A DNA stretch of 64,000 nucleotides from JBBQKG01 sp038326655 (GCA_038326655.1 JBBQKG010000005.1:54796-118795); one strand, 5' to 3'; positions 8,409-17,977 are shown, counted from the first letter of the stretch. Numbers and translations are program-made. Notes: generated by a model from the letters alone, not told the origin.

Positions 8409-8879
8409 ATGAAGCTCTTCCGGAAGAAGAAGTCGGAGGAGGACGACTCCGAGTTCGGGATCGTCGACCTCTTCGACCAGCACCTCGCCACCGAGGAGGC
8501 TGTGTACAGCGACAACGTGCTCGCGCATCTGCGCCGGATCCACGAACCGAACGGGTACCAGCGCGAGAAGCGGGAGCACGACTTCATCGACCTCGGGATG
8601 CCGCGAAGCTACCTCGACGCACTCGACGAGATCGAGTTGACGATCGAGAGCCAGTTCGCCTCTGCGCTGCTCCAGCCGCGCAAGCGCGGGCAGGGACAGG
8701 TCGTGAGCCGGTGGACGGTCCGGGGGATCCACCGCCGTGAGCTGGCGGGAATCCCACCGAGCGGCGAGCCGGTCCAGATCGGCGGCCTCAGCTATACGAC
8801 CTTTCGCGATTACGCGCTTCGCACCGAGTACACGTTCTGGGAGGTCCCCGAGCTGACGCGGAGGGCGGTCGAGCGATAG
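8409..8879 (+). CDS. SnoaL-like domain protein, function unknown
   Basis: 156 residues. The C-terminal half, VVSRWTVRGIHRRELAGIPP followed by SGEPVQIGG, matches the core of SnoaL-like (ester-cyclase/NTF2-fold) proteins, which usually read W-x-G-THxG-E-xGIPPTG. The N-terminus is charged (KLFRKKKSEEDDSE) and acidic and not typical of the family. No catalytic role is evident; NTF2-fold proteins can be small hydrolases, isomerases or purely binding proteins. It has a candidate promoter of its own and sits 8 bp before a glycosyltransferase. An unusual occupant of a sugar operon, it may be a modifying enzyme or regulator of the glycan pathway. Confidence 0.6.
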   Translation: MKLFRKKKSEEDDSEFGIVDLFDQHLATEEAVYSDNVLAHLRRIHEPNGYQREKREHDFIDLGMPRSYLDALDEIELTIESQFASALLQPRKRGQGQVVSRWTVRGIHRRELAGIPPSGEPVQIGGLSYTTFRDYALRTEYTFWEVPELTRRAVER

Positions 8880-8887
8880 CCCCGGCG

Positions 8888-9889
8888 ATGGCAGCGGCGC
8901 CGCGGATCGCCGTGATCATCGTCAACCTGAACAGCGGCGCCGACCTCCGGCGCTCGCTGGAGGCGGTCGAGCGCCAGACCGTCACCCCTGAAGCGGCGTA
9001 CCTGGTGGACAACGGCAGCACGGATGGCTCGGCCGATGACGCCGAAGCGCGGTTTCCCTGGCTCGAGGTGATCCGCCTGGGCCGCAATGCGGGGTTCGCG
9101 GCCGCCAACAACATCGCCGTCCGCCGCGCGGACACCGAATGGGTCGCGTTGCTGAACCCGGACGCCTTTCCGGAGCCGGACTGGCTCGCGCGGCTGATCG
9201 AGGCCGCCGACGCCGACCCGGGCTGCGCCTCGCTCAGCAGCCGCCTGATGCTGGCCGGCAGCGACGGGGTGCTCGACGGCGAGGGCGACTCCTACGGCGT
9301 CAACGGGTTCGCCTGGCGCCGCCACCACGGCCGGCACATCGACTCGCCCGCAACCGGGACCGAGGCGCCCGAAGAGGTGTTCTCGGCCTGCGCCGCCGCC
9401 GCGCTCTACCACCGGGAGGTGTTCCTCGACGCCGGCGGCTTCGACGAGCGCTACTTCTGCTACCTCGAGGACATCGACCTCGGCTTCCGGCTGCGGCTCC
9501 GCGGGGAGCGCTGCCTGCACGTGCCCCGCGCGGTCGTGCACCACGTCGGCTCCGCCGTCACGGGCCGCGCGAGCGACTTCAGCGTCTACCACGCGCAGCG
9601 CAACATCGTGTGGACGTTCGCGAAGGACATGCCCGCCCCGTTGCTCTTGCTGTACCTGCCGCAGCACCTGCTGCTCAACCTGCTGGCGCTGGTCTGGTAC
9701 TCCCTCCACGGCCAGGCGCGCACGATCTTTCGCGCCAAGCGCGACGCGGCCAGAGGCCTCCCCGCCGTGCGGGCGCAGCGTCGCGCCTCACAGGCCTCCC
9801 GGAAAGTGCCCGCGAGCGCACTGCGGCGGCACATGGTGAAGGGCCTTCAGGCCTTCGCCGCGCCGCTCGGCAGGGCCTCCCGGTCCTGA
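8888..9889 (+). CDS. Glycosyltransferase family 2, rhamnosyltransferase-like
   Basis: 333 residues. The GT-A domain reads [49 protein letters not shown] and [12 protein letters not shown] (the metal-binding D-x-D variant NPD). The acceptor motif is [19 protein letters not shown] hydrophobic segment around [19 protein letters not shown] probably packs on the membrane. This arrangement is that of WbbL-type rhamnosyltransferases, though the sugar is not certain here. It lies just before the CDP-sugar biosynthesis genes in the same operon. Confidence 0.88.
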   Translation: MAAAPRIAVIIVNLNSGADLRRSLEAVERQTVTPEAAYLVDNGSTDGSADDAEARFPWLEVIRLGRNAGFAAANNIAVRRADTEWVALLNPDAFPEPDWLARLIEAADADPGCASLSSRLMLAGSDGVLDGEGDSYGVNGFAWRRHHGRHIDSPATGTEAPEEVFSACAAAALYHREVFLDAGGFDERYFCYLEDIDLGFRLRLRGERCLHVPRAVVHHVGSAVTGRASDFSVYHAQRNIVWTFAKDMPAPLLLLYLPQHLLLNLLALVWYSLHGQARTIFRAKRDAARGLPAVRAQRRASQASRKVPASALRRHMVKGLQAFAAPLGRASRS

Positions 9890-9956
9890 GCAGTCGTTAT
9901 CCTCGAAATTCACCGCCTCCCGCGGACCGCTCCCCTGCGCTGGACCTGAATCTCTC

Positions 9957-10730
9957 ATGAAAGCCGTGATCCTCGCCGGCGGCGCCGGCACGCGAATCAG
10001 CGAAGAGACGCTCGTGCGCCCGAAGCCGATGATCGAGATCGGCAACAAGCCGATCCTGTGGCACATCATGAAGATCTACTCCGCGCACGGGATCAACGAC
10101 TTCGTGATCTGCCTCGGCTACCGCGGCTACATGATCAAGGAGTTCTTCGCGAACTACTTCCTGCACACGTGCGACGTCTCGTTCGACATCGCCAACAACC
10201 GCATGGAGGTCCACGAGAGCTCCGCCGAGCCCTGGCGCGTGACGCTCGTCGACACCGGTGAGCAGACCCAGACCGGCGGCCGGCTGAGGCGCGTCCGGCG
10301 CTACCTCGACGAGGGCGAGGAGTTCTGCTTCACCTACGGCGACGGCGTCTCCGACATCGACATGCAGAAGCTGATCGACTCACACCGGCAGCAGGACGTG
10401 CTCGCGACGGTCACGGCGGTGCAGCCGCCGGGGCGCTTCGGCGCGCTGCGGGTCCAGGACGAGCGGGTGCACGGCTTCCAGGAGAAGCCACACGGGGACG
10501 GAGGCTGGATCAACGGCGGCTTCTTCGTCCTGTCGCCGAAGGTGCTGGAGTACATTGACGACGACGAGACCGTCTGGGAGCGCGAGCCGATGGAGCGACT
10601 CGCCCGGGAGGGCCAGCTCGCGCCGTTCGTCTACGAGGGCTTCTGGTACGCGATGGACACGATGCGCGACAAGAACCACCTGGAGGACCTCTGGGCGACG
10701 GGGGAGGCTCCTTGGAAGACCTGGCAGTGA
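9957..10730 (+). CDS. rfbF: Glucose-1-phosphate cytidylyltransferase
   Basis: 257 residues, exact family length. It makes CDP-D-glucose from CTP and glucose 1-phosphate, the entry step to CDP-linked 6-deoxy and 3,6-dideoxy sugars. The nucleotidyltransferase signature [16 protein letters not shown] is followed by [19 protein letters not shown]. Later blocks are [13 protein letters not shown] and [18 protein letters not shown]. It is followed directly by CDP-glucose 4,6-dehydratase, which confirms the CDP pathway rather than dTDP. The 67 bp upstream contain a TATCCT box (9898-9903) but no clear -35 or Shine-Dalgarno. Confidence 0.97.
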   Translation: MKAVILAGGAGTRISEETLVRPKPMIEIGNKPILWHIMKIYSAHGINDFVICLGYRGYMIKEFFANYFLHTCDVSFDIANNRMEVHESSAEPWRVTLVDTGEQTQTGGRLRRVRRYLDEGEEFCFTYGDGVSDIDMQKLIDSHRQQDVLATVTAVQPPGRFGALRVQDERVHGFQEKPHGDGGWINGGFFVLSPKVLEYIDDDETVWEREPMERLAREGQLAPFVYEGFWYAMDTMRDKNHLEDLWATGEAPWKTWQ

Positions 10731-11794
10731 ACCCCTCCTTCTGGCGCGGCCGCAGGGTGCTGATCACCGGGCACAGCGGCTTCAAGGGCAGCTGGCTCTC
10801 GCTCTGGCTGCAGAGCCTGGGCGCCGACGTGGCCGGCTACTCGTCCGGCGCGCCGAGCCGGCCGTGCCTCTTCGACCTCGCGGCCGTGGGGGACGGGATG
10901 ACGACGTTCGAAGGAGACATCCGGGACAGCGAGCGGGTGCACGAGGTGGTGCGCGAGCAGCATCCGGAGGTCCTGATCCACATGGCGGCCCAGCCGCTCG
11001 TCCGCCGCTCGTACGTCGATCCGGTGGGGACGTATGCGACCAACGTGATGGGGACGGTCAACGTCCTCGACGCCGCGCGCCGCGCGGAAGGCATGCGCGT
11101 CGTGATCAACGTGACGACGGACAAGGTCTACCAGAACCGCGAATGGGAATGGGGCTACCGCGAGGACGAGCCGAAAGGCGGCCGCGATCCCTACAGCAAC
11201 AGCAAGGCATGCTCCGAGCTGGTCACATCGGCGTTTCGCGAGTCGTTCTTCGGCTCGGAGAGCGAGGTCGCGGTCGCGACCGTGCGCGCCGGGAACGTGA
11301 TCGGCGGCGGTGACTGGGGCGAGGACCGCCTGATCCCCGACGTGATGCGCGCCGCCCTCGACGGCGCCGAGCTGCACGTGCGCAATCCGGGCGCGATCCG
11401 CCCGTGGCAGCACGTCCTCAACCCGCTCAGCGGCTACCTCCGCCTGGCCGAGTCGCTGTGGGACTCCGACGAGCTCGCGGACGGCTGGAACTTCGGCCCC
11501 GAGGAGCGGGACGCCCGCCCGGTCCGCTCGATCATCGAGCGGCTCGCGGAGCTCTGGGGCGAGCCGATCCCGTGGACGCACGACGGCGGCTCGCACCCCC
11601 ACGAGGCGATGTACCTGCGGCTCGACTCCTCGAAGGCCCGCGTGCGCCTCGGGTGGACCCCTCGCTGGGATCTCGACCGGGCGCTCACCGGCATCGTCGC
11701 GTGGTACAAGGCGCTTCAGGAAGGCGAAGACCTGCGCAAGTTCTCGCTCCGCCAGATCGACGAGTTCGCGAAGGCGCCGGTCCCGAGCGGATGA
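10727..11794 (+). CDS. rfbG: CDP-glucose 4,6-dehydratase
   Basis: 355 residues. It converts CDP-glucose to CDP-4-keto-6-deoxyglucose. The N-terminal [20 protein letters not shown] is diagnostic of this enzyme among extended SDRs; the catalytic block is VTTDKVYQN followed by [13 protein letters not shown] (YxxxK), then [12 protein letters not shown] prefer the GTG at 10727, which overlaps the rfbF stop as GTGA; an in-frame TTG at 10712 is the alternative and would add five residues. The next gene overlaps its stop by 4 bp (ATGA). Confidence 0.96.
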   Translation: MNPSFWRGRRVLITGHSGFKGSWLSLWLQSLGADVAGYSSGAPSRPCLFDLAAVGDGMTTFEGDIRDSERVHEVVREQHPEVLIHMAAQPLVRRSYVDPVGTYATNVMGTVNVLDAARRAEGMRVVINVTTDKVYQNREWEWGYREDEPKGGRDPYSNSKACSELVTSAFRESFFGSESEVAVATVRAGNVIGGGDWGEDRLIPDVMRAALDGAELHVRNPGAIRPWQHVLNPLSGYLRLAESLWDSDELADGWNFGPEERDARPVRSIIERLAELWGEPIPWTHDGGSHPHEAMYLRLDSSKARVRLGWTPRWDLDRALTGIVAWYKALQEGEDLRKFSLRQIDEFAKAPVPSG

Positions 11795-13026
11795 GTTCCG
11801 CTCGTGGAAGCTGCCGCTTCTGCGGCGCGCAGCTCTCGCACACGTTCACGAACCTCGGCATGTCGCCGATCGCGAACAACTACCTGACGGAGGAGCAGCT
11901 CGGCAGGATGGAGCCGTTCTATCCCCTGCACGCGCTCGTCTGCGACCGGTGCTTCCTGGTGCAGCTCGAGGAGTTCGAGAGCCCGGAGGCGATCTTCTCC
12001 GACTACGCGTACTTCTCGTCCTACTCGACCAGCTGGCTCGAGCACTGCCGCCGCTACGCCGAGGCGACGACCGAGCGCTTCGGCCTCGGCGCCGATTCCC
12101 AGGTCGTCGAGATCGCGAGCAATGACGGCTACCTGCTCCAGTACTTCGCCGAGCGCGGCGTGCCCGTGCTGGGCGTCGAGCCGGCCGCGAACGTGGCTGA
12201 GGTGGCCGTAGAGAACGGTGTGCCCACGGTGGTGGAGTTCTTCGGCACCGAAATCGCCACGAACCTTGCCGCCGCAAGGCGGCAAGCCGATTTATTGATC
12301 GGCAACAACGTGCTCGCCCACGTCCCGGACCTCAACGACTTCGTCGCGGGCATGAGGGTGCTGCTCGCGCCCGACGGCGTGATCACGATGGAGTTCCCGC
12401 ACCTCGAGCGGCTCGTCGAAGATCGCCAGTTCGACACGATCTACCACGAGCACTTCTCCTACTTCTCGCTGCTCACGGCGGGACGGGTGTTCGCGGCGCA
12501 CGGCCTCACCGTGTTCGACGTGGACGAGCTGCCGACCCACGGGGGCTCGCTGCGGATCTACGCCTGCCACGAAGGCGCGCGCCCGGCCGGCGACGCCGTC
12601 CGCGAGCTCGAGGCACGGGAGGAGCGGGCCGGCTTCACCGACATCGAGACCTATGTCGCGTTCGGCGAGCAGGTGCAGCGGGAGAAGCGCGACATCCTTG
12701 AGTCGCTGATCGGCCTGAAGAACGAGGGCCAGACGATCGCCGGGTACGGCGCCCCGGCGAAGGGCAACACGCTCCTGAACTTCTGCGGCATCGGGACCGA
12801 TTTCATCGACTTCACGGCGGACCGCAGCCCGCACAAGCAGGGCCGCTACCTGCCGGGGAGCCACATCCCGATCCGCGCCCCCGAAGAGATCGAGCGCTCG
12901 CGACCCGACGTCGTGTTCATCCTGCCGTGGAACCTGCGCGAGGAGATCATGGAGCAGCTTCGCTCCATCTCGGACTGGGGCGGCAGGTTCCTCGTGCGCT
13001 CGCCGGCGCTCGAGCTGTACGCGTGA
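11791..13026 (+). CDS. NDP-keto-sugar C-methyltransferase (TylC3/NovU/EvaC type)
   Basis: 411 residues, the right length for SAM-dependent sugar C-3 methyltransferases. An N-terminal zinc site is formed by CRFCG (near residue 8) and CDRC (near 51). The SAM domain has QVVEIASNDGYLLQYF. The catalytic-region motif IYHEHFSYFS and LPTHGGSLRIYACH match the TylC3/TcaB9 group. The C-terminal domain has GYGAPAKGNTLLNF and FTADRSPHKQGRYLPGS. Coming straight after CDP-glucose 4,6-dehydratase, it should methylate a CDP-4-keto-6-deoxy sugar, whereas the best-studied members use dTDP sugars. That donor choice is inference from position. It overlaps rfbG (ATGA) and the next gene (GTGA). Confidence 0.9.
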   Translation: MSSARGSCRFCGAQLSHTFTNLGMSPIANNYLTEEQLGRMEPFYPLHALVCDRCFLVQLEEFESPEAIFSDYAYFSSYSTSWLEHCRRYAEATTERFGLGADSQVVEIASNDGYLLQYFAERGVPVLGVEPAANVAEVAVENGVPTVVEFFGTEIATNLAAARRQADLLIGNNVLAHVPDLNDFVAGMRVLLAPDGVITMEFPHLERLVEDRQFDTIYHEHFSYFSLLTAGRVFAAHGLTVFDVDELPTHGGSLRIYACHEGARPAGDAVRELEAREERAGFTDIETYVAFGEQVQREKRDILESLIGLKNEGQTIAGYGAPAKGNTLLNFCGIGTDFIDFTADRSPHKQGRYLPGSHIPIRAPEEIERSRPDVVFILPWNLREEIMEQLRSISDWGGRFLVRSPALELYA

Positions 13027-13565
13027 GGCTCGCCGAGACGCCGCTGCGCGGCGCGTTCGTGATCGAGCTGGACCCGCTGCGCGACGAGCGTGGCCACTTT
13101 GCCCGTACCTTCGACGTCGCCGAGTTCTCGGCCGCGGGCCTCGACCCCGCCGTGGTGCAGTGCAACACCTCCTTCAACACCCGCCGCGGGACGCTGCGGG
13201 GCATGCACTACCAGGCCGATCCCGACGGCGAGGCGAAGCTCGTGCGCTGCACGCGCGGGTCGATCTTCGACGTCGCCGTGGACCTGCGCCCGGACTCCGA
13301 GACGTTCTGCCGCTGGTACGGCGCAGAGCTGAGCGCCGACAACGGTCGCATGCTGTACGTCCCGGTCGGGATGGCACACGGTTTTCAGACGCTCGAGGAC
13401 GGCTCCGAGGTCCACTACCAGATGTCCCACCCCTACGTGCCCGAGCAGGCACGTGGCGTCCGGTTCGACGACCCCGCCTTCGGGATCGAATGGCCGCTGC
13501 CCGACCCGATCGTGTCCGATCGCGACCGGCAGTTTCCGGCCTTTCGGTCCTCGATCCGGCCGTGA
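13023..13565 (+). CDS. rfbC: NDP-4-keto-6-deoxysugar 3,5-epimerase (RfbC/RmlC family)
   Basis: 180 residues, a cupin-fold epimerase of the usual length. Recognisable blocks are FVIELDPLRDERGHFARTF, the catalytic His in LRGMHYQ, VDLRPDSETF with the paired Asp, YVPVGMAHGFQTLED, and Tyr in VHYQMSHPYVPEQ. In other bacteria it acts on dTDP-4-keto-6-deoxyglucose; here the operon implies a CDP-linked C-methylated substrate, and it may epimerise one centre only. The start is GTG at 13023 with a GTGA overlap, and it is coupled to the reductase downstream in the same way. Confidence 0.9.
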   Translation: MRLAETPLRGAFVIELDPLRDERGHFARTFDVAEFSAAGLDPAVVQCNTSFNTRRGTLRGMHYQADPDGEAKLVRCTRGSIFDVAVDLRPDSETFCRWYGAELSADNGRMLYVPVGMAHGFQTLEDGSEVHYQMSHPYVPEQARGVRFDDPAFGIEWPLPDPIVSDRDRQFPAFRSSIRP

Positions 13566-14428
13566 AGCGGGTGCTCGTCACTGGCGCGACCGGCTTCATC
13601 GGCCGGCACGCGCTGCCGCTGCTGGCCGAGCGGGGCTACGAGGTGCACGGCGTGGGCAGCGCCGATGGGGACCTGCTCGACCCGGCGGCCGCGGAGTCAC
13701 TCGTGAGGCGGGTCCGGCCGTCCCATCTCCTTCACTTTGCGTGGTATGCGGTTCCCGGCAAGTTCTGGAGCGCCCCCGAGAACGCCGCCTGGGTGGAGGC
13801 CAGCATCCACCTGCTGCGGGCTTTTGCCGACGCCGGCGGAGAGCGCGCGACGATCAGCGGCAGCTGCGCGGAGTACGAGTGGTCCGGGCACGTGCTGTCG
13901 GAGGCGACCACGCCGCTTCGCCCTGCCACCTACTACGGGGTCTCCAAGCATGCACTGGCCCAGGTCGGGGAGGGCCTCGCGAAAGAGCGCGGCTTCGGCT
14001 TCGCGTGGGGGCGGATCTTCTTCACCTATGGGCCGCACGAGCAGCCGGGGCGCCTCGTTTCGCAGATCGCGCAAGCGCTCGTCAAGGGCGAGCCCGCGCC
14101 GACCTCCGAGGGCGCCCAGCGGCGCGACTTCCTCTACGCGGGCGACGTCGCCGACGCGTTCGTGGCGCTGCTCGACTCGGGCGTCGAGGGCGCCGTGAAC
14201 GTCGGCTCGGGCGCCGCCGTGCCGGTGCGCGACGTGGTCTCGCTGATCGCCGAGACCGCCGGCCGGCCGGAGCTCGTGGGCTGGGGCGAGGTGCCCGCGC
14301 GGCCGGGTGACCCCCCCGTGATCGAGGCGGACGTCACGCGGCTTCGCGAGGAGGTCGGCTGGCGCCCGTCGACGCCGCTCGACGAGGGCATCCGCGAGAC
14401 GGTGGAGTGGTGGAAGACGAACGCCTGA
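13562..14428 (+). CDS. NAD(P)-dependent sugar epimerase/4-ketoreductase (extended SDR)
   Basis: 288 residues. The N-terminus VLVTGATGFIGRHALPLLAE binds NAD(P). The catalytic Ser is in TISGSCAEYEW and the YxxxK pair is YYGVSKHAL. FFTYGPHEQPGRLV is the usual substrate loop. Last of the five CDP-sugar genes, it most likely reduces the C4 ketone to finish the branched 6-deoxyhexose, the same place such reductases hold in mycarose and evernitrose-type clusters. The start is GTG at 13562 (GTGA overlap with the epimerase). Confidence 0.85.
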   Translation: MKRVLVTGATGFIGRHALPLLAERGYEVHGVGSADGDLLDPAAAESLVRRVRPSHLLHFAWYAVPGKFWSAPENAAWVEASIHLLRAFADAGGERATISGSCAEYEWSGHVLSEATTPLRPATYYGVSKHALAQVGEGLAKERGFGFAWGRIFFTYGPHEQPGRLVSQIAQALVKGEPAPTSEGAQRRDFLYAGDVADAFVALLDSGVEGAVNVGSGAAVPVRDVVSLIAETAGRPELVGWGEVPARPGDPPVIEADVTRLREEVGWRPSTPLDEGIRETVEWWKTNA

Positions 14429-15933
14429 AGCCGGATCCCGCTCCGGCGGTGCTGCCGGCCGATCCCGACCTGCTCGACACCCCCGAGGCGGGCGCCGCCG
14501 CGATCCGCGGCGGGGCGCTGCGGCTCGCCGGCTACGGCGGCGGGGTGCTGTTCGCGCTTGCCTCGGTCCCGCTGCTGGTCCGGCACCTCGGCGTCGTGGA
14601 CTTCGGCCGCTACACGATCGTGGTCTCGATCGTCGCGATGGTGCAGGGGCTCACGGAGGGCGGCCTGCAGGCGATCGGCGTCCGGGAGTACTCGGTGTTG
14701 AGCGCGGCCGAACGCGACGTGATGATGGGGCGGCTGCTCGCGCTGCGCGTGCTCGCGACGCTGACGGGGATCGGGATCGCGCTGGTCTTCGACCTGATCG
14801 CGGGCTACGACTCCACGATCGTGCTCGGCACGCTCGTGGCCGGCGCGGGGCTCCTGCTGCTGGTGATCTTCAACCTCCTCTCGGTGCCGCTCGCGGCGAA
14901 CCTCCGCTTCGGCTGGATCACCGCCGTCGACCTCGCGCGGCAGGGGCTCGCGACGGTGCTGATCGTCCTGCTGGTGGTGGCGGGCGCGGGTATCGTGCCA
15001 CTGCTGGCGGTGCAGATCCCGGCCGGGCTGCTGGCGGTGGCGCTGACGCTGTCGCTCGTGCGCAAGATGACCTCGCTGGCGCCGAACTTCGATCCCGCCG
15101 CCTGGTGGGGACTGCTCCGGGACACGCTTCCGTACGCGGTCGCGATCGCCGTCAGCGCGCTCTACTTCCGCATCACGATCGTGATCATGTCGCTGGTCGC
15201 GACGGGCAAGGCAACCGGCTACTTCGCCACCTCCTACCGGATCATCGAGGTCCTGATCGGGATCCCCCTACTGGTGGTCGCGGCGGTGTTCCCCGTGCTG
15301 TCGCGCGCGGCGCGCGACGATGCGGCCCGGCTTCGCTACGCGGCGCAGCGCACCGTGGACCTGATGTTGGTGCTCGGCGTCTGGGTGAGCCTCGTGGTGG
15401 CGATCGCGGCGCCGTTCGTGATCCTGGTGATCGCCGGCCACGACTTCGAGCCCGCCGGCACGACGCTCCGGATCCAGGCGCTCACCGTCTGCTGCACCTT
15501 CATCTCCGTCACGTGCGGCTTCATCCTGCTCTCGCTGCGGCGGCACAAGGCGATCCTGGTCGGCAACATCGTGCCGCTCGCGTTCGGCGTGACGCTCACG
15601 CTGATCCTCGCCCCTTCGCACGGGGCAAACGGCGCCGCGATCGCGACCGTCGCGGGCGAGGCCGGGCTTGCGGTCGCGATGCTGTCGCTTGCGATCGGCG
15701 CCGGCGCAGGGCGCGTGCCGCTCTCGCTTCGCGCCTTCCCCCAGGTCGCGGTCGCAGCCGGGCTGGCGGCGCTCGCGGCGATCGCGCTCCTGCCCCACGT
15801 CCACGAGCTGGTCGCCGCGTTCGTGGCGACGCTGATCTACTTCGGCGTGCTGTACCCGCTCGGCCTGATTCCGGCCGAGTTGCGGGACGCGCTCGTGGCG
15901 CGGCGGCGCCTGAAGGAAGAGGTCGCCGCGTGA
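14407..15933 (+). CDS. Wzx-type oligosaccharide flippase
   Basis: 508 residues, polytopic. About 12-14 hydrophobic segments run from GGGVLFALASVPLLVRHLG to the end. The opening arrangement, a short cytoplasmic head and then GVVDFGRYTIVVSIVAMVQG, is that of polysaccharide-specific MATE/MOP-superfamily transporters. These move lipid-linked oligosaccharides across the cytoplasmic membrane. A GTG at 14407 or the adjacent one at 14410 overlaps the reductase by about 20 bp. It is the first of two such proteins in the window (see 30027). Confidence 0.88.
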   Translation: MVEDERLKPDPAPAVLPADPDLLDTPEAGAAAIRGGALRLAGYGGGVLFALASVPLLVRHLGVVDFGRYTIVVSIVAMVQGLTEGGLQAIGVREYSVLSAAERDVMMGRLLALRVLATLTGIGIALVFDLIAGYDSTIVLGTLVAGAGLLLLVIFNLLSVPLAANLRFGWITAVDLARQGLATVLIVLLVVAGAGIVPLLAVQIPAGLLAVALTLSLVRKMTSLAPNFDPAAWWGLLRDTLPYAVAIAVSALYFRITIVIMSLVATGKATGYFATSYRIIEVLIGIPLLVVAAVFPVLSRAARDDAARLRYAAQRTVDLMLVLGVWVSLVVAIAAPFVILVIAGHDFEPAGTTLRIQALTVCCTFISVTCGFILLSLRRHKAILVGNIVPLAFGVTLTLILAPSHGANGAAIATVAGEAGLAVAMLSLAIGAGAGRVPLSLRAFPQVAVAAGLAALAAIALLPHVHELVAAFVATLIYFGVLYPLGLIPAELRDALVARRRLKEEVAA

Positions 15934-16823
15934 GGCTCGCCTGCCCGCTGTGCGAGGGACCGTCGTCGTTCGTGTTCAGGACGCGTGACCGCAACCGGCG
16001 CCTGTCCAAGCAGTGGTTCAACTACCGGCGCTGCGAGCGGTGCGGGGCGATCTTCCTGACCGACCCGCCGCAGGACCTCGGCCGCTTCTATCCCGACGAT
16101 TACTACGTCCTGCCCACCGGCGAGCAGCTCGATCGGGCGGCACGCGCCGAGCGTTTCAAGCTCGGCCTGATCCAGCCCTACGCGGACGGCGGCCGCCTGG
16201 TCGAGATCGGACCGGGGGCCGGCGCCTTTGCCCATGCCGCAGATCAGGCCGGGTTCGACGTGACGGGGATCGAGATGGATGCCAGGGCGTGCGAGCACCT
16301 CCGGTCCGCAGTCGGCGTCGGCGCCGTCCACAGCGACTCCCCCGCGCAGGCGCTCGGCCAGCTGCCTCCGAGCCGCGTGATCGCGATGTGGCATGTGCTC
16401 GAGCATCTTCCCGATCCCCTGGCATGCCTCGACGCCGCCGCCCGCAACCTCGAGCCGGGCGGGGTGCTCGCGATCGCGGTCCCCAACCCGCACTCGTTCC
16501 AGTTCCGCGTGCTGCGCGGCCGCTGGCCCCATGTCGACGCCCCCCGGCATCTGTTCCTGATCTCGGCCGGGCTGCTGGACGAGCGCGCCCGCGAGCAGGG
16601 CCTCGAGCTCGCGAGCCTCACGACGCACGACAGGGGCGGCATATACTGGAATCGCTTTGGCTGGCAGCACCTCCTGATGCGGCCGGGGCAGTCGAAGGCG
16701 CGCACGGCCCTCGCGCTCGCCTTCGGTCTCGGCGTCGCGGCCCTGATGGCTCCGATCGAGCTCACCGACCTGCGCGGAAGCACCTACACAGCCGTCTTCC
16801 GGAAGCCCGGGAGCACCCCATGA
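15930..16823 (+). CDS. SAM-dependent methyltransferase with zinc-binding head
   Basis: 297 residues, GTG start with a GTGA overlap. Four Cys in CPLCEG (residues 5-8) and CERCG (near 36) form a probable zinc ribbon. The class I fold follows: VEIGPGAGAFAHAADQAG (SAM motif I), VTGIEMD, VIAMWHVLEHLPDP (motif IV) and GVLAIAVPNPHSF. Proteins of this layout usually methylate sugars or polyprenyl-linked intermediates. Its place between a flippase and a family 2 transferase suggests a glycan substrate, but the position methylated is unknown. Confidence 0.85.
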   Translation: MRLACPLCEGPSSFVFRTRDRNRRLSKQWFNYRRCERCGAIFLTDPPQDLGRFYPDDYYVLPTGEQLDRAARAERFKLGLIQPYADGGRLVEIGPGAGAFAHAADQAGFDVTGIEMDARACEHLRSAVGVGAVHSDSPAQALGQLPPSRVIAMWHVLEHLPDPLACLDAAARNLEPGGVLAIAVPNPHSFQFRVLRGRWPHVDAPRHLFLISAGLLDERAREQGLELASLTTHDRGGIYWNRFGWQHLLMRPGQSKARTALALAFGLGVAALMAPIELTDLRGSTYTAVFRKPGSTP

Positions 16824-17977
16824 GGATCTCCGTCCTGCTGCCGACCCGCAACGGCGGGACGCTGCTCCGCGACTGCGTCAAGTCGGTGCTCGACCAGCCC
16901 TACCCGGACATGGAGCTGATCGTCTCCGACAACGCGAGCGACGAGGAGACGCGGGAGGTGCTCGCGAGCTTCGACGACCCCCGGCTGCGGGTGATCCGCC
17001 TGGACGATCCGGTACCCGTGACCGACAACTGGAACGTCGCGCTGGCGGCCGCCACGGGGGACTACGTCCTCCTGATCGGGGACGACGACTACCTGATGCC
17101 GAACTACCTCGAGCGTGCCGACGCGCTCCTGCGGGAGTTCGCCGACCCGGATTGCCTGAGCTACGAGGCCTACGCCTTCGCGTTTCCCGACGCGCTCCCC
17201 GGCAGCCCCGCCGGCCACTACGCGGACCCCCTCTTCGCGCCCGATCCCGCACTTCCGCCCGGCGGTGAGATCGAGCCCTCGCTGCGGCGCGAGTTCGCCC
17301 GCGCGGTGTTCCGGTTCCACTACCGCTTCTGCCTCAACATGCAGACCACGCTGGTCTCCCGGAGGATGAGCGAGCAGCTGCGAAACGGCCTTTTCCGGCC
17401 CCCCTTTCCCGACTTCTACGGACTGATCGCGCTGATGCTCGTGGCGCCGCGATGGGCGTACTCGCCCGAGCGGCTGGTGATCGTGGGCGTGTCGCCGAAG
17501 TCGTTCGGCCGCACGCTTCACCGCGGCGGCCAGGACGCCGGCGTGCGTGCCGCGGGCATGAGCTATCTGGGCATCTCGACCGATTTCGAGGGCCAGCTCC
17601 CGGGGGACGAGATGGTGAACGGCACCTACCTCTCCCTGCAGGAGCTGAAGCGCGACTACGGCGCCGAGCTCGCGGGCATCGACGTGAGCCGCGGCGACTA
17701 CGTGTCCCACCAGGTCTACAACTGGTTCAAGCGGTGGCGGCTCGGCTGGCTGAGCGGGCGCGAGTTCCGGAGGATGCTCCGGCTGCTGACTCCGAGCGAC
17801 TGGGCCGGGATGGCAGCCGCGCTCGGGCGGCGCATGAGCCCCGAGCTCGTGCGCAGCCGCATGCGCGTCAACCGCGACCGCCCGGCGGAGGAGTTCATGC
17901 CGGGTATGCGCCCGACGCCGGTGGAGGACATCGCGGGACTGGCACGGTGGCTCGAAGCCGGCCGGCCGGCAGGGTGA
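16820..17977 (+). CDS. Glycosyltransferase family 2 with long C-terminal extension
   Basis: 385 residues. The GT-A domain covers roughly the first 130: ISVLLPTRNGGTLLRDCVKS, ELIVSDNASDEETREVL, PVTDNWNVALAAATGDYVLL and IGDDDYLMPNYL with the metal-binding Asp triplet. The remaining 250 residues, including VYNWFKRWRLGW and a tail ending EDIAGLARWLEAG, are not a family hallmark I recognise. The start ATG overlaps the methyltransferase stop (ATGA). It works in the cytoplasm on the same glycan as its neighbours, by context. Confidence 0.85.
   Translation: MRISVLLPTRNGGTLLRDCVKSVLDQPYPDMELIVSDNASDEETREVLASFDDPRLRVIRLDDPVPVTDNWNVALAAATGDYVLLIGDDDYLMPNYLERADALLREFADPDCLSYEAYAFAFPDALPGSPAGHYADPLFAPDPALPPGGEIEPSLRREFARAVFRFHYRFCLNMQTTLVSRRMSEQLRNGLFRPPFPDFYGLIALMLVAPRWAYSPERLVIVGVSPKSFGRTLHRGGQDAGVRAAGMSYLGISTDFEGQLPGDEMVNGTYLSLQELKRDYGAELAGIDVSRGDYVSHQVYNWFKRWRLGWLSGREFRRMLRLLTPSDWAGMAAALGRRMSPELVRSRMRVNRDRPAEEFMPGMRPTPVEDIAGLARWLEAGRPAG

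Noticed and set aside
13023..13565. dTDP-L-rhamnose synthesis
   Set aside because: RfbC/RmlC is present, but RmlA, RmlB and RmlD are not in the window, and the adjacent genes are CDP-specific.
9957..14428. 3,6-dideoxyhexose (abequose/paratose) pathway
   Set aside because: The 3-dehydratase rfbH is absent, and a C-methyltransferase takes its place in the operon.
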